Source: Desulfobulbaceae bacterium UBA2213 (lineage in GTDB: Bacteria > Desulfobacterota > Desulfobulbia > Desulfobulbales > Desulfocapsaceae). From it: a stretch of 11,372 bases of DNA. The translations under genes were made by a program, and so were the position numbers. The notes below the pieces were generated by a model. The model did not search any database, was not told the DNA's origin, and saw only the letters and a program-made list of their open reading frames with translations. Location: positions 1 through 11,372 of the forward strand of contig DCUN01000164.1 of the NCBI GenBank assembly GCA_002327225.1, read 5' to 3'. Shown here piece by piece: positions 1 to 6,616 of this stretch (position 1 is its first letter; each line of letters starts with the position of its first letter).

Positions 1-599
1 GAGGTCTCCAGCATCTCCACACTGGCGTTCATCACATGATAGCCCCAGGTCAACCGGCGCTTGTCGCGTATAGGCAGTTTCAAGGTGGAGAGATCAAGAT
101 TTTCACCCCGGGGATTATGAAGAAAGGCATCATCTTTTTTGTAGGAAAGTGAAGGGATCTCAGCCAGGCAGTCACGGCCATCAAGCGCGTTAACCAGACG
201 GCGACAAACCTCCTCACCTTCCCCTCGAACCATAAAATCAATCCATTTTGACTCCGGGGCCTCAGCGATCTCTTTCGCCATCAGGGTTGCATGATAGCCG
301 CCAATGACGATTTTCACCTCAGGCTGCAACTCTTTCAGCAGATGGGCGATCTTGATACAGGTATCATATTGCCAGGCCATGGCTGAGAGCCCCACCAGAT
401 CCGGCTCTATTTTCCGCATGACCCTGGTCAGATACTTTTTCACCGAGCGCCGCTTCCGGACCAGGTCAACAAGAAAGACATCATGATCCTCATCGATATT
501 GCCGCCGACACAGGCAATGCCGTGATTGGGCATATGGATTGCCGCTTCATGGACAATGATCGGCACCACGTCCGGCATGGATATCAGCAGGACCTTCAT
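1..599 (-). CDS. B12-binding radical SAM protein, N-terminal part (runs off the window)
   Basis: The frame starts at ATG 597-599 and stays open to position 1, giving 199 residues with the C-terminal part outside the window. The sequence begins MKVLLISMPDVVP and has the layout of a cobalamin-binding domain: a Rossmann-like first strand, then DLVGLSAMAWQYD (about 67-79), VKIVIGGYHAT (95-105) and DFMVRGEGEE (121-130). The GGxH and GEGE motifs are typical of B12-dependent radical SAM enzymes such as BchE and HpnP relatives. The visible part ends at VEMLET, just where this family normally carries its (S)RGCxxxCxxC iron-sulfur motif, so the catalytic domain should follow off the left edge. The start overlaps the stop of the preceding PlsC-like gene by ATGA, so it is probably translated by coupling. 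Substrate unknown; likely chain or head-group modification (methylation, C-C bond formation or rearrangement) of the operon's lipid product. Confidence 0.85.
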   Translation of the reverse strand, partial: MKVLLISMPDVVPIIVHEAAIHMPNHGIACVGGNIDEDHDVFLVDLVRKRRSVKKYLTRVMRKIEPDLVGLSAMAWQYDTCIKIAHLLKELQPEVKIVIGGYHATLMAKEIAEAPESKWIDFMVRGEGEEVCRRLVNALDGRDCLAEIPSLSYKKDDAFLHNPRGENLDLSTLKLPIRDKRRLTWGYHVMNASVEMLET

Positions 600-1447
600 G
601 GCATGCTCTCGGTTTGTTTGCTGCCCCTGCCTTCCTGGTCAGAGGACTTCGTCCGAACCCGAAAACTTTCCCTCACCTTTTTTTCAAGGTCAACCACCGA
701 GAGCCGGCCATGTTCCGCCTCGAGTTCAATACGATCAAGGATCGTCACCTCGATAGTGCTCTTCTGCCTGGTGTTAAAGAGAAATTTCCCCGGGGTAAAC
801 AATCTGTCCGTGTTGCAGAGGCTCAGCACATAGATGGGACAGCGCTGCATACGGGCTATCTTGAACACCCCCTTATGCAATGGGCCGATGCTCCCTTCAC
901 GATTTCTGGTTCCTTCCGGAAAGACAAAGAGATTGCCGCCGAGACGCAAGAATTCTCCCATCTTTTCCACCTGCTCGATCATTCTCATCCCGTGTATCCC
1001 TTCCGTAGTAGCAGGCAGATAGCCCGAGTTTGTAATCACCCGACCAAAGACAGGAGTCTGAAAAAAGCGTGTCTTGACAATGGTTTTCTGACGTCTGAAC
1101 AGAGAGATGAAGATAAGCGGATCCAGATAGGAGAGGTGATTACAGACGACAATGGATGATTCAATTTCCCCTATATTCGGGTCAATCCTCCACTCCTGCC
1201 GGGGAGAAAGAATACGGAGCAGAGCCAGAAAGCCCTTAAAAAAAAGATGATTGAGGTTCTGGAAGCTCTGTTCCCGTCGGGCGGAGAAGCAATAGGCCCC
1301 CCCATACAAAAATGAAAAGAAAAAAAGAAATCCCAGGATAAAATAGGACCAGCAGGCCATGGTCACTACAAAATCGACGACCCGGCCCCCCCGGCTAGTC
1401 TGCGGAAGACTCTGCAAAGAAGGACTAGGCACCTGCTTCCCGGTCAT
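596..1447 (-). CDS. PlsC-like 1-acylglycerol-3-phosphate acyltransferase family protein
   Basis: A membrane-bound glycerolipid-type acyltransferase of 283 residues. A hydrophobic N-terminal segment (about residues 31-52, WSYFILGFLFFFSFLYGG) should anchor it. The family's catalytic motif I is NHLSYLD (HxxxxD, H104 and D109), and motif III is FPEGTR (176-181). Such enzymes move an acyl group from acyl-ACP, acyl-CoA or acyl-phosphate-derived donors onto a glycerol-phosphate or related hydroxyl. The frame is open to a TTG at 1453. I chose the ATG at 1447, which overlaps the ketosynthase stop by 23 bp. A shorter form from the ATG at 1360 would still keep the membrane segment and all motifs. Its stop overlaps the next radical SAM gene by ATGA. 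Position between a ketosynthase and a radical SAM gene suggests it serves the special acyl chain of this pathway and is not the housekeeping PlsC. Confidence 0.85.
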   Translation of the reverse strand: MTGKQVPSPSLQSLPQTSRGGRVVDFVVTMACWSYFILGFLFFFSFLYGGAYCFSARREQSFQNLNHLFFKGFLALLRILSPRQEWRIDPNIGEIESSIVVCNHLSYLDPLIFISLFRRQKTIVKTRFFQTPVFGRVITNSGYLPATTEGIHGMRMIEQVEKMGEFLRLGGNLFVFPEGTRNREGSIGPLHKGVFKIARMQRCPIYVLSLCNTDRLFTPGKFLFNTRQKSTIEVTILDRIELEAEHGRLSVVDLEKKVRESFRVRTKSSDQEGRGSKQTESMP

Positions 1448-2672
1448 TGGCAATGAGCAGGCAGGTATTCACTCCACCGAAGGCGAAATTCTGGATAGCT
1501 GCTATTCGGGTCTCTGTCCTGGTGATCTTGCGCACATGATTAAGCATACGGCAGCGCTCATCAACCGAGTCCAGATTCAAGGTCGGGGCGATAAAACCCT
1601 GCTCCATCATGTAGAGGGTCAGGATCATCTCAATTGCCCCGCACGAACCCATGGTATGGCCCATATAGCTCTTGAGTCCGGTCACCAGAGGCCTGCCGCC
1701 ATAGACGGCATCAATGGCCTGGGCCTCAATAACGTCGCCCATCTTCGTGGCCGTGGCATGGGCGCTGACAAAATCCACATCCTCCGGCTTGATGTCGGCA
1801 TCCTGCAGGGCCAGACGCAGGGTTGTCGTTATGCCGTCAAGATTAGGCAGGATCAGATCACCGCCATTATTATTGCAGCCAAATCCGATCACCTCACCCA
1901 GGATAGTGGCACCACGCCGCTTTGCCGATTCATACTCCTCGAGTAGCACGGCACCAGCCCCCTCACCCACCACCAGACCGTCACGCTTGGTGTCAAAAGG
2001 GCGCGGCGTGCATTCGGGCCGGTCATTATAGGCCACTGAACAGGCCAGCAGGTTGTCAAAAACAGCCACCGTTGTAGTATCATACTCATCGGCACCGCCA
2101 CAGATCATGGCATCCTGCATCCCGTACTTGATCATCTCATAACCAAAACCGATAGACTGACTCGAGGTCGTACAGGCCGTTGACGAGGCAATGACCCTGC
2201 CGGTGATCCCGAACATGCGGGTAATATTCACCGCCGTCGTATGCACCATGGACTTCAGATAATCGACGGCCCCGATGGAGGAAAACTCAGAGGGCAGCTT
2301 GCTGAAAAAGGTCTTGTAGATAGTACGCTGCACGGTGGGGCTGCCATGGGTGGAGCTGAAGGAGACACCCAGGCGTCCCGAGGTGATAAACTCCTGCTCC
2401 AGCCCGGAGGCGGCAAGCACATCCTTTGCCACCTGGCAGGCATAAAAGGCCACGGGCCCCATGGTCTTGGTGTCTTTACGGGTAAAACCGTAGTCAATAG
2501 GGTAATCTACCGTGCCAAAGACCCGGGAATGAATATGCTGGGTGAGCAGGCCGTCGTCGCGCAGGGGCTTGACCCCGGATCTGCCCTGGAGCAGACTCTC
2601 TATAATGTCGCTGGGCCTGTAGCCGATGGGGGTAATGGCGGAACAGGCAGTAATGACGACTCGTCTTTTCAT
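1425..2672 (-). CDS. Beta-ketoacyl-ACP synthase, FabF/KAS II-like
   Basis: Condensing enzyme that extends an acyl chain by decarboxylative Claisen condensation with malonyl-ACP. Numbering from MKRRVVITA gives 415 residues, normal for FabF. The catalytic triad is intact: C167 in STACTTS, H305 in SAHATATKMGD and H339 in KSYMGHTMGSCG. The FAFGGVN motif is near the C-terminus (about 396-402). The His motif reads HATAT instead of the usual HGTST, as in many secondary-metabolism ketosynthases, so a specialised role is likely. The frame is open further upstream to 2735, but that would overlap the ACP gene. The ATG at 2672 lies 13 bp after the ACP stop and matches the family's N-terminus. It follows its ACP directly. 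No ketoreductase or dehydratase is seen in the window, so they must be elsewhere if the chain is processed further. Confidence 0.93.
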   Translation of the reverse strand: MKRRVVITACSAITPIGYRPSDIIESLLQGRSGVKPLRDDGLLTQHIHSRVFGTVDYPIDYGFTRKDTKTMGPVAFYACQVAKDVLAASGLEQEFITSGRLGVSFSSTHGSPTVQRTIYKTFFSKLPSEFSSIGAVDYLKSMVHTTAVNITRMFGITGRVIASSTACTTSSQSIGFGYEMIKYGMQDAMICGGADEYDTTTVAVFDNLLACSVAYNDRPECTPRPFDTKRDGLVVGEGAGAVLLEEYESAKRRGATILGEVIGFGCNNNGGDLILPNLDGITTTLRLALQDADIKPEDVDFVSAHATATKMGDVIEAQAIDAVYGGRPLVTGLKSYMGHTMGSCGAIEMILTLYMMEQGFIAPTLNLDSVDERCRMLNHVRKITRTETRIAAIQNFAFGGVNTCLLIANDREAGA

Positions 2673-2685
2673 GGCGGCCTGAAGA

Positions 2686-2943
2686 TCAGCTGTGATGGGC
2701 GGTTTGTATGGCTTCGATATAATCGAGGATATCATTGATCGTCCTGATGGACATGGCCTGCTCTTTTTCTGCCCTGGTCAGCTGAAAACCGAGCATGGTT
2801 TCTATTTTTGCCAACAGTTCTATGGCGTCAATGCTGTCAAAGCCATGATCATCGCGGAGATTGTCCGTCAGTCCCGGATGGGCAAACTCAAAATCGTCTT
2901 CCAGAATTGTTATGATTTTCTCTTGCAGTTCGTCTCTGTTCAT
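2686..2943 (-). CDS. Acyl carrier protein
   Basis: An 85-residue acidic protein of ACP size. The phosphopantetheine attachment motif is GFDSIDAIELL, with Ser37 as the modified residue; the N-terminal helix and the later IDDI-like helix (NDILDYIEAI, about 70-79) fit the four-helix fold. It would carry the growing or loaded acyl chain for the ketosynthase 13 bp downstream and accept substrate from the AMP-dependent ligase. The start ATG 2941-2943 has no clear Shine-Dalgarno sequence on the minus strand. The gene follows the only sizeable non-coding gap inside the operon's left half, so it could head its own transcription unit, although I see no convincing promoter hexamers. Confidence 0.93.
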   Translation of the reverse strand: MNRDELQEKIITILEDDFEFAHPGLTDNLRDDHGFDSIDAIELLAKIETMLGFQLTRAEKEQAMSIRTINDILDYIEAIQTAHHS

Positions 2944-3076
2944 AGTGCCGGGCCGGAGGGAAAAGATTCAGACAATGGAATGTGTCACTGATATTGACTC
3001 GTGACAGTACACAGTTTCTGGTCAAAATGAAAACGAATTATTGCCCGAAGCAAGCAGAAACGCTGCTGGAATGCTT

Positions 3077-3165
3077 AGGAGCCGTTACGAAATAACATGG
3101 CCATTTATATCTATTTCGTTACGGCTCCTTATGCCGTTCTGGACGATTAAATGGCCATGTTATTT
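3077..3165. repeat. Interlocking inverted repeats (A-B-A'-B') in the LpxL-ACP gap
   Basis: The 2944-3177 gap has no gene. In its left-to-right order it holds arm A (3077-3094, aggagccgttacgaaata), arm B (3091-3107, aataacatggccattta), A' (3112-3129, complementary to A at 17 of 18 positions) and B' (3148-3164, a perfect complement of B; the pairing extends one more pair, 3090 with 3165). A and B share four bases, so the A-A' and B-B' hairpins compete, or together form a pseudoknot-like fold. B' is followed on the plus strand by a run of seven T (3163-3169). On the minus strand, the transcribed one, neither hairpin is followed by a U-run, so it is not a standard terminator in that direction. 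It could be an attenuator, an RNA-processing or stability element, or a mobile-element scar. The rest of the gap (2944-3076) shows nothing I recognise. Confidence 0.75.
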
Positions 3166-3177
3166 TTTTACAGCGGC

Positions 3178-4077
3178 TTACTGGACAAAGCGATCAAAAT
3201 GATACCATTCAAAGGGATGGGCACGGAGTTTCTCTTCCAGAAGATCGGCGTAGTGCTGGGCAGCTGCCTGAATGATCGCCTCTCTCTCGTTTTTGTCTCC
3301 GCGCCTGATGTAGATGGGATCTGAGAGGATAAATTCGTAGCTGTTTCTGCCGCTGCGGAAGGGGAAAAAAACAAATATCGGCGCACCCGAAACCAGGGCA
3401 AAGACATAGGGTGCCTCCGGGACAAAGGCCTCGCCGCCTAAAAATTTAACCTTTCTCGTGCGTTGGTCAGAACGCCAGACCATGTCACCGGTCATGGAGA
3501 CAAGCCCCCCCTCCTGCAGAAAGCGGATGCCCTCGATCGCATCAAAGGGCGAACCCCCATCTTTTTCAACACCTATGATCGTGACCCCTGACTGGTGCAG
3601 GTGTTCTTTCTGTACCCGCTCGACATCTTCTTTGTCCTTGACGCCCATGTAGAGGAGGAGCTTCAGGCACACCTCCTCTTTTTTAAGCAGGTGTGCCGCG
3701 ATCTCCCAGTTTCCCAGGTGAGACATGAGCAGGATAGCCCCCCTGCTCTGCACCCCCGATTGCAGCTTCTCCCAGCCTTGCGAGCTAAACGTCGTTTCCC
3801 GCTGATGCAGGGAGAGAAAACGGTCAAGATGAATCGTGGTAAAACTCTGATACTGGCGAAAGGCACACCAGAGATGATACAAGACTCCTTTTTCAGGATA
3901 GAGCAAGGAGTAAAAGCGACGACTTTCAAGGACCTTCTTTGAAAAAAGAAAATAACCCGCGGCAATGCTCCTCGAGATGATCACAAAAAACCAGGGGCCG
4001 CATATTCTGGTTACCTTCACCAGGGCCTGATACAAGAGGCCCCTCACTGCCTGCCCCCTGAGAAAATCCGTCTCCAT
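3178..4077 (-). CDS. LpxL/HtrB-family lipid A-type acyltransferase
   Basis: An inner-membrane acyltransferase of the lipid A late-acyltransferase family (about 299 residues from this start). The catalytic HxxxxE motif is SHLGNWE, residues H120 and E125 from this start. There is a hydrophobic N-terminal stretch (GPWFFVIISRSIAAGYFLF) and the family's C-terminal aromatic signature FEWYHFDRF. Relatives occur in aryl-polyene and flexirubin clusters, where they are thought to put the product onto a lipid head group. The start is uncertain. An ATG at 4122 would overlap the glycosyltransferase by 79 bp. The ATG at 4077 overlaps by 34 bp and keeps a family-like LRG segment. A GTG at 4047 gives a 4-bp GTGA overlap like the ATGA junctions elsewhere in this operon and has a G-rich stretch (AGGGGGCAGG) just upstream. 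I used 4077 as a compromise. It follows the GT2 gene and precedes the non-coding gap. Confidence 0.87.
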   Translation of the reverse strand: METDFLRGQAVRGLLYQALVKVTRICGPWFFVIISRSIAAGYFLFSKKVLESRRFYSLLYPEKGVLYHLWCAFRQYQSFTTIHLDRFLSLHQRETTFSSQGWEKLQSGVQSRGAILLMSHLGNWEIAAHLLKKEEVCLKLLLYMGVKDKEDVERVQKEHLHQSGVTIIGVEKDGGSPFDAIEGIRFLQEGGLVSMTGDMVWRSDQRTRKVKFLGGEAFVPEAPYVFALVSGAPIFVFFPFRSGRNSYEFILSDPIYIRRGDKNEREAIIQAAAQHYADLLEEKLRAHPFEWYHFDRFVQ

Positions 4078-4853
4078 ATCAGCCTGCTGAAGGTAACGGA
4101 ATTCCTGAAAAAATCTTTCCATGGACGAAAATGGGAGATGCGCTCAGCGCCCTTCTGGTAGACCACCTGTACCGGTGCCTCAAGAACAGGAATCCCCTGC
4201 CTGTGGGCCGCAACCAGGATCTCCACTTCAAACTGGAAGCGCCTGGCCTGCACATCAAGATCGAGGGCCTCGGGCAGGGGATAGAGCCTGAAACCTGACT
4301 GGGAGTCGCTCACCAGCGGCCCGCCCGACAGCCATACCCAGAAATTGGAAAATTTCCGGCCGTACCTGCTGGTCCAGGGCACATTCTCCCCGTTCATCCC
4401 CTGGCGCTTGCCGATCACAATGGGGCGCAGCATATCCGGCACAGCACGGAGAAGATTTTCCGCATCTTCAGGTTGGTGCTGCCCGTCAGCATCGAGAGTG
4501 ATGGCCATGTCGCAGCCCAGTTCCACGGCCGCGGCAAAGCCGGTGAGCAGGGCCGCCCCCTTGCCCTGGTTTTCCAGGTGGCGAAGCACTGTGATATCGG
4601 GGATGCGCTTGAGGATATCGGGGGTGCTGTCGGTTGAGCCGTCATCAACGACGATGATGGGCAGCCCCAGTTTCATGGCCGCCCGGATCACCTCTTCAAT
4701 CCGTTGCTCGTGATTATATACCGGGATAACGCAGGCCACGGACGCAGAGCAGGGATGCTTCAGTGTCACGGGCGCCATGGATGGCGCAGGAGTGACCGGC
4801 CCAGTGTCGCTCGCTCCAAGGATGGATGAAGAGCGACTGATGGCCACCTTCAT
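4044..4853 (-). CDS. GT2-family glycosyltransferase (polyprenol/dolichol-phosphate sugar synthase-like)
   Basis: A 269-residue GT-A fold glycosyltransferase. The core starts at VACVIPVYNHEQRIEEVI (about 39-56). The nucleotide-binding DDGS is at 70-73 and the metal-binding DAD motif, in LDADGQHQPED, at 121-123. The C-terminus, GAERISHFRPWKDFFR, is typical of dolichol-phosphate-mannose-synthase-like enzymes of lipid and polyene clusters. It would transfer a sugar from a nucleotide-sugar or polyprenyl donor at the inner membrane face. GT2 next to an LpxL acyltransferase is a pairing also found, sometimes fused, in aryl-polyene clusters. The first roughly 35 residues, before the catalytic fold, are non-family sequence produced by a palindromic repeat (4774-4837). 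ATG 4851-4853 overlaps the upstream kinase stop by ATGA. An internal start cannot be excluded, but the coupling supports this one. Confidence 0.9.
   Translation of the reverse strand: MKVAISRSSSILGASDTGPVTPAPSMAPVTLKHPCSASVACVIPVYNHEQRIEEVIRAAMKLGLPIIVVDDGSTDSTPDILKRIPDITVLRHLENQGKGAALLTGFAAAVELGCDMAITLDADGQHQPEDAENLLRAVPDMLRPIVIGKRQGMNGENVPWTSRYGRKFSNFWVWLSGGPLVSDSQSGFRLYPLPEALDLDVQARRFQFEVEILVAAHRQGIPVLEAPVQVVYQKGAERISHFRPWKDFFRNSVTFSRLIWRRIFSGGRQ
4774..4837. repeat. Palindromic repeat, copy A, inside the GT2 gene
   Basis: It contains gccatggatggc (4774-4785) and, after a 16-bp spacer, a 36-bp core (4802-4837). The core matches 6190-6225 at 34 of 36 positions. The 7-bp arms gtcgctc (4806-4812) and gagcgac (4831-4837) are exact reverse complements, and an inner tcca/tgga pair can extend the stem. 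Read on the minus strand it encodes the GASDT-containing peptide in the N-terminal tail of the glycosyltransferase, with no stop or frameshift. Confidence 0.8.
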
Positions 4854-6616
4854 CTTGTCTGCCCTCCAGCCCAGGCCATGGCCCAGGTCCCCGGCCCCAT
4901 GTGCACACCGGAGGTCAGGGAGAGGGGCACCAGCAGGATCTCGGCCTTGGGCGCCAGCTGCCGAACTTCAGGCAGCACTGTTTCTGTCACCCATTTTTCA
5001 TTGTCGGAGTACTGGAGCATGATCACCGGGGCAATGCCGGGCGCCCCCTGCCGCAGCTTTTCCAGGGCCAGGGCAAGTTGGCCCTGGCGGCTGTGGACAA
5101 CCCCTGCCTTGCGGACCTCGTTGCCCACCGGGCTGATCACCGGTTTCATGTGCAGCATGTCAGCAAAAAATCCCTTTGCCCAGACGACCCTGCCGCCGGC
5201 CACCAGATATCGCAGCTGGTCGATAAAGACATATTCCTCACAGTCGGTCATTGTTTTATAGACAAAGGCGAGGACATCTTCAGCGCAGCTGGCATGTTCG
5301 GCGTAGCGGGCGGCAAGCAGGGCAATGAGTCCCAGACGGCCGGAGGCGGAGCCGGTGTCGACGATCTCCAGCAGGTTAGTCGGATCGTTACCTTCTTTCC
5401 AGCGCCTGGCGATGTCAACATTGCCGGTGAAGGCCGACCCGACGCAGAGGTAGAGGGTCTGGCCGAATTGCTGGCACACGCTCTGATAGTGTTGATGGCG
5501 CTCGAAAGTGGAGGCCTGGGCGGTGGTGACCTTTACCCCTTGCCGCATCAGGGCGTAGATCTCGGCCGGAGAGTGCAGGCTTTCCGGCCTGCTCTGCTCC
5601 TGGGCGAGGATATAGCTGTCAAGCAGGGTAATACCATGACGTCGCGCCATCTCCCGGCTCAGGGAGCCGGCGCCATCGGTCATGATGTGGACAATCTGCC
5701 TCTTTTCCGGGCCGGTAAAGCGGGTGGGATCGTTTTGATCCATGGCCTCATCGGACCAGTCGACGATCTCGCCCAGCGACGAAAGCCGGCTGCGCAGCTG
5801 CTGGCGGTCGGCGGTATGGATATGGACCTTGATCCCCGATGGAGCCGGCAGCACGACCACGCTATCACCCCACTCCGCCGGGATCTTGTCGGCTCCGGTC
5901 TGCTTGTCCTCGGTCTGGATGAGGGCACTGACACAAAAACTGGCGTTGGGACTGGCCTGGAAATCGGCGCTGATAGCCAGCTTGCCGGCAAAGAGCTTGG
6001 GGATGGAAGAAAGGGCGGCGGGCTGCCCGGCAAGCTGCCGGAAAAAACCTTCAAAGAAGATATACATGGCCAGGGCTCCGGCATCGACAACACCAGCCTG
6101 CCGGAGGTCGGGCAGCACCAGCGAGGTGGCCAGAACCGCCTCCTGCAACTCGGTGCAGAGGGAGGAATAGACGCCGGCCATGGATGGCTCAGTGTCGCTC
6201 GCTCCAGGGATGGATAAAGAGCGACGAAAGATTGGATCAGTTTGGTTTACCAGGCTTGCGGCAAGCGTGTCAAAGACATTGAGCATGGTGCCGGCCTGGG
6301 GGCGGGCCAGGGAAGCCCAGGCCTTTTCCCGGCCCCGCGCAGCATTTCCGGCCAGATCAGTAAAGCCCTCTGACTGAAAAAACTCCTGGAAAAAGGCGGC
6401 GGCGATATTGCCGGAGTTGCCGGTGGCGCAACGGGTCAGCAGCTCCAGAGTCTGTGCCTTGTCGGTCTCGCGGTCCCGCAGGGGGGCGAGGCTGATGCGC
6501 AGATTGGCCCCGGTATCGCCGTCGGCCACGGGAAAGACGTTGATCCGGTCGAGGAGGTCGGACCAGGCCGACAGGTTTTCGTAGCCGCTGGCAAAGGCGT
6601 GGCGCATGGTGCTCAT
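4850..6616 (-). CDS. Predicted fatty acid kinase fusion: FakA-like (DhaL/DAK2) plus FakB-like (DegV) domains
   Basis: A 588-residue protein. Residues 1-200 are a DAK2/DhaL ATP-binding domain: INVFPVADGDTGANL (25-39, the metal/nucleotide Asp loop), GNSGN (66-70) and GVVDAGA (175-181). Residues about 225-295 match the FakA middle domain, with C228 and H265/H267 in IKVHIHT; as I recall, these line up with the Cys-His-His metal site of staphylococcal FakA. Residues about 307-582 are a DegV/FakB fatty-acid-binding domain: IMTDGAGSL (311-319), TTAQAS (364-369), VDTGSASG (419-426), YLVAGGRV (470-477) and GVHMGPGTW (570-578). In Firmicutes, FakB presents a fatty acid to FakA, which makes acyl-phosphate; here both halves lie in one chain. 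The start ATG overlaps the ligase stop (ATGA), and the stop overlaps the GT2 start (ATGA). Residues about 131-147 come from the palindromic repeat, in a loop of the DhaL domain. The domain assignment is strong; the biochemical role is inferred. Confidence 0.88.
   Translation of the reverse strand: MSTMRHAFASGYENLSAWSDLLDRINVFPVADGDTGANLRISLAPLRDRETDKAQTLELLTRCATGNSGNIAAAFFQEFFQSEGFTDLAGNAARGREKAWASLARPQAGTMLNVFDTLAASLVNQTDPIFRRSLSIPGASDTEPSMAGVYSSLCTELQEAVLATSLVLPDLRQAGVVDAGALAMYIFFEGFFRQLAGQPAALSSIPKLFAGKLAISADFQASPNASFCVSALIQTEDKQTGADKIPAEWGDSVVVLPAPSGIKVHIHTADRQQLRSRLSSLGEIVDWSDEAMDQNDPTRFTGPEKRQIVHIMTDGAGSLSREMARRHGITLLDSYILAQEQSRPESLHSPAEIYALMRQGVKVTTAQASTFERHQHYQSVCQQFGQTLYLCVGSAFTGNVDIARRWKEGNDPTNLLEIVDTGSASGRLGLIALLAARYAEHASCAEDVLAFVYKTMTDCEEYVFIDQLRYLVAGGRVVWAKGFFADMLHMKPVISPVGNEVRKAGVVHSRQGQLALALEKLRQGAPGIAPVIMLQYSDNEKWVTETVLPEVRQLAPKAEILLVPLSLTSGVHMGPGTWAMAWAGGQTR
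6177..6225. repeat. Palindromic repeat, copy B, inside the fatty acid kinase fusion gene
   Basis: It contains gccatggatggc (6177-6188) and then, almost directly, the 36-bp core (6190-6225). The core carries the same perfect arms gtcgctc (6194-6200) and gagcgac (6219-6225). It differs from copy A at two core positions and lacks most of the spacer between the ccatggatgg motif and the core. On the minus strand it is read in the same frame as copy A, again giving GASDT, in a loop before the last helices of the DhaL domain. Confidence 0.8.

Noticed and set aside
1359..1946. Plus-strand open frame opposite the ketosynthase
   Set aside because: It lies antisense to the conserved ketosynthase motifs and shows no protein family features.
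2944..3076. A sigma-70 promoter for the ACP gene
   Set aside because: A TTGACC-like hexamer is present on the minus strand, but no acceptable -10 box lies at the correct distance.
3077..3165. Rho-independent terminator for the LpxL-like gene
   Set aside because: On the minus strand neither hairpin is followed by a U-run; the T-run after B' serves only the plus strand, where no gene ends.
4901..6217. A long plus-strand open frame (438 codons) opposite the kinase fusion
   Set aside because: The minus-strand frame has full DhaL, FakA-middle and DegV motifs; the plus-strand translation is Gly/His-rich with no recognisable domain and is typical of an antisense shadow in GC-rich DNA.
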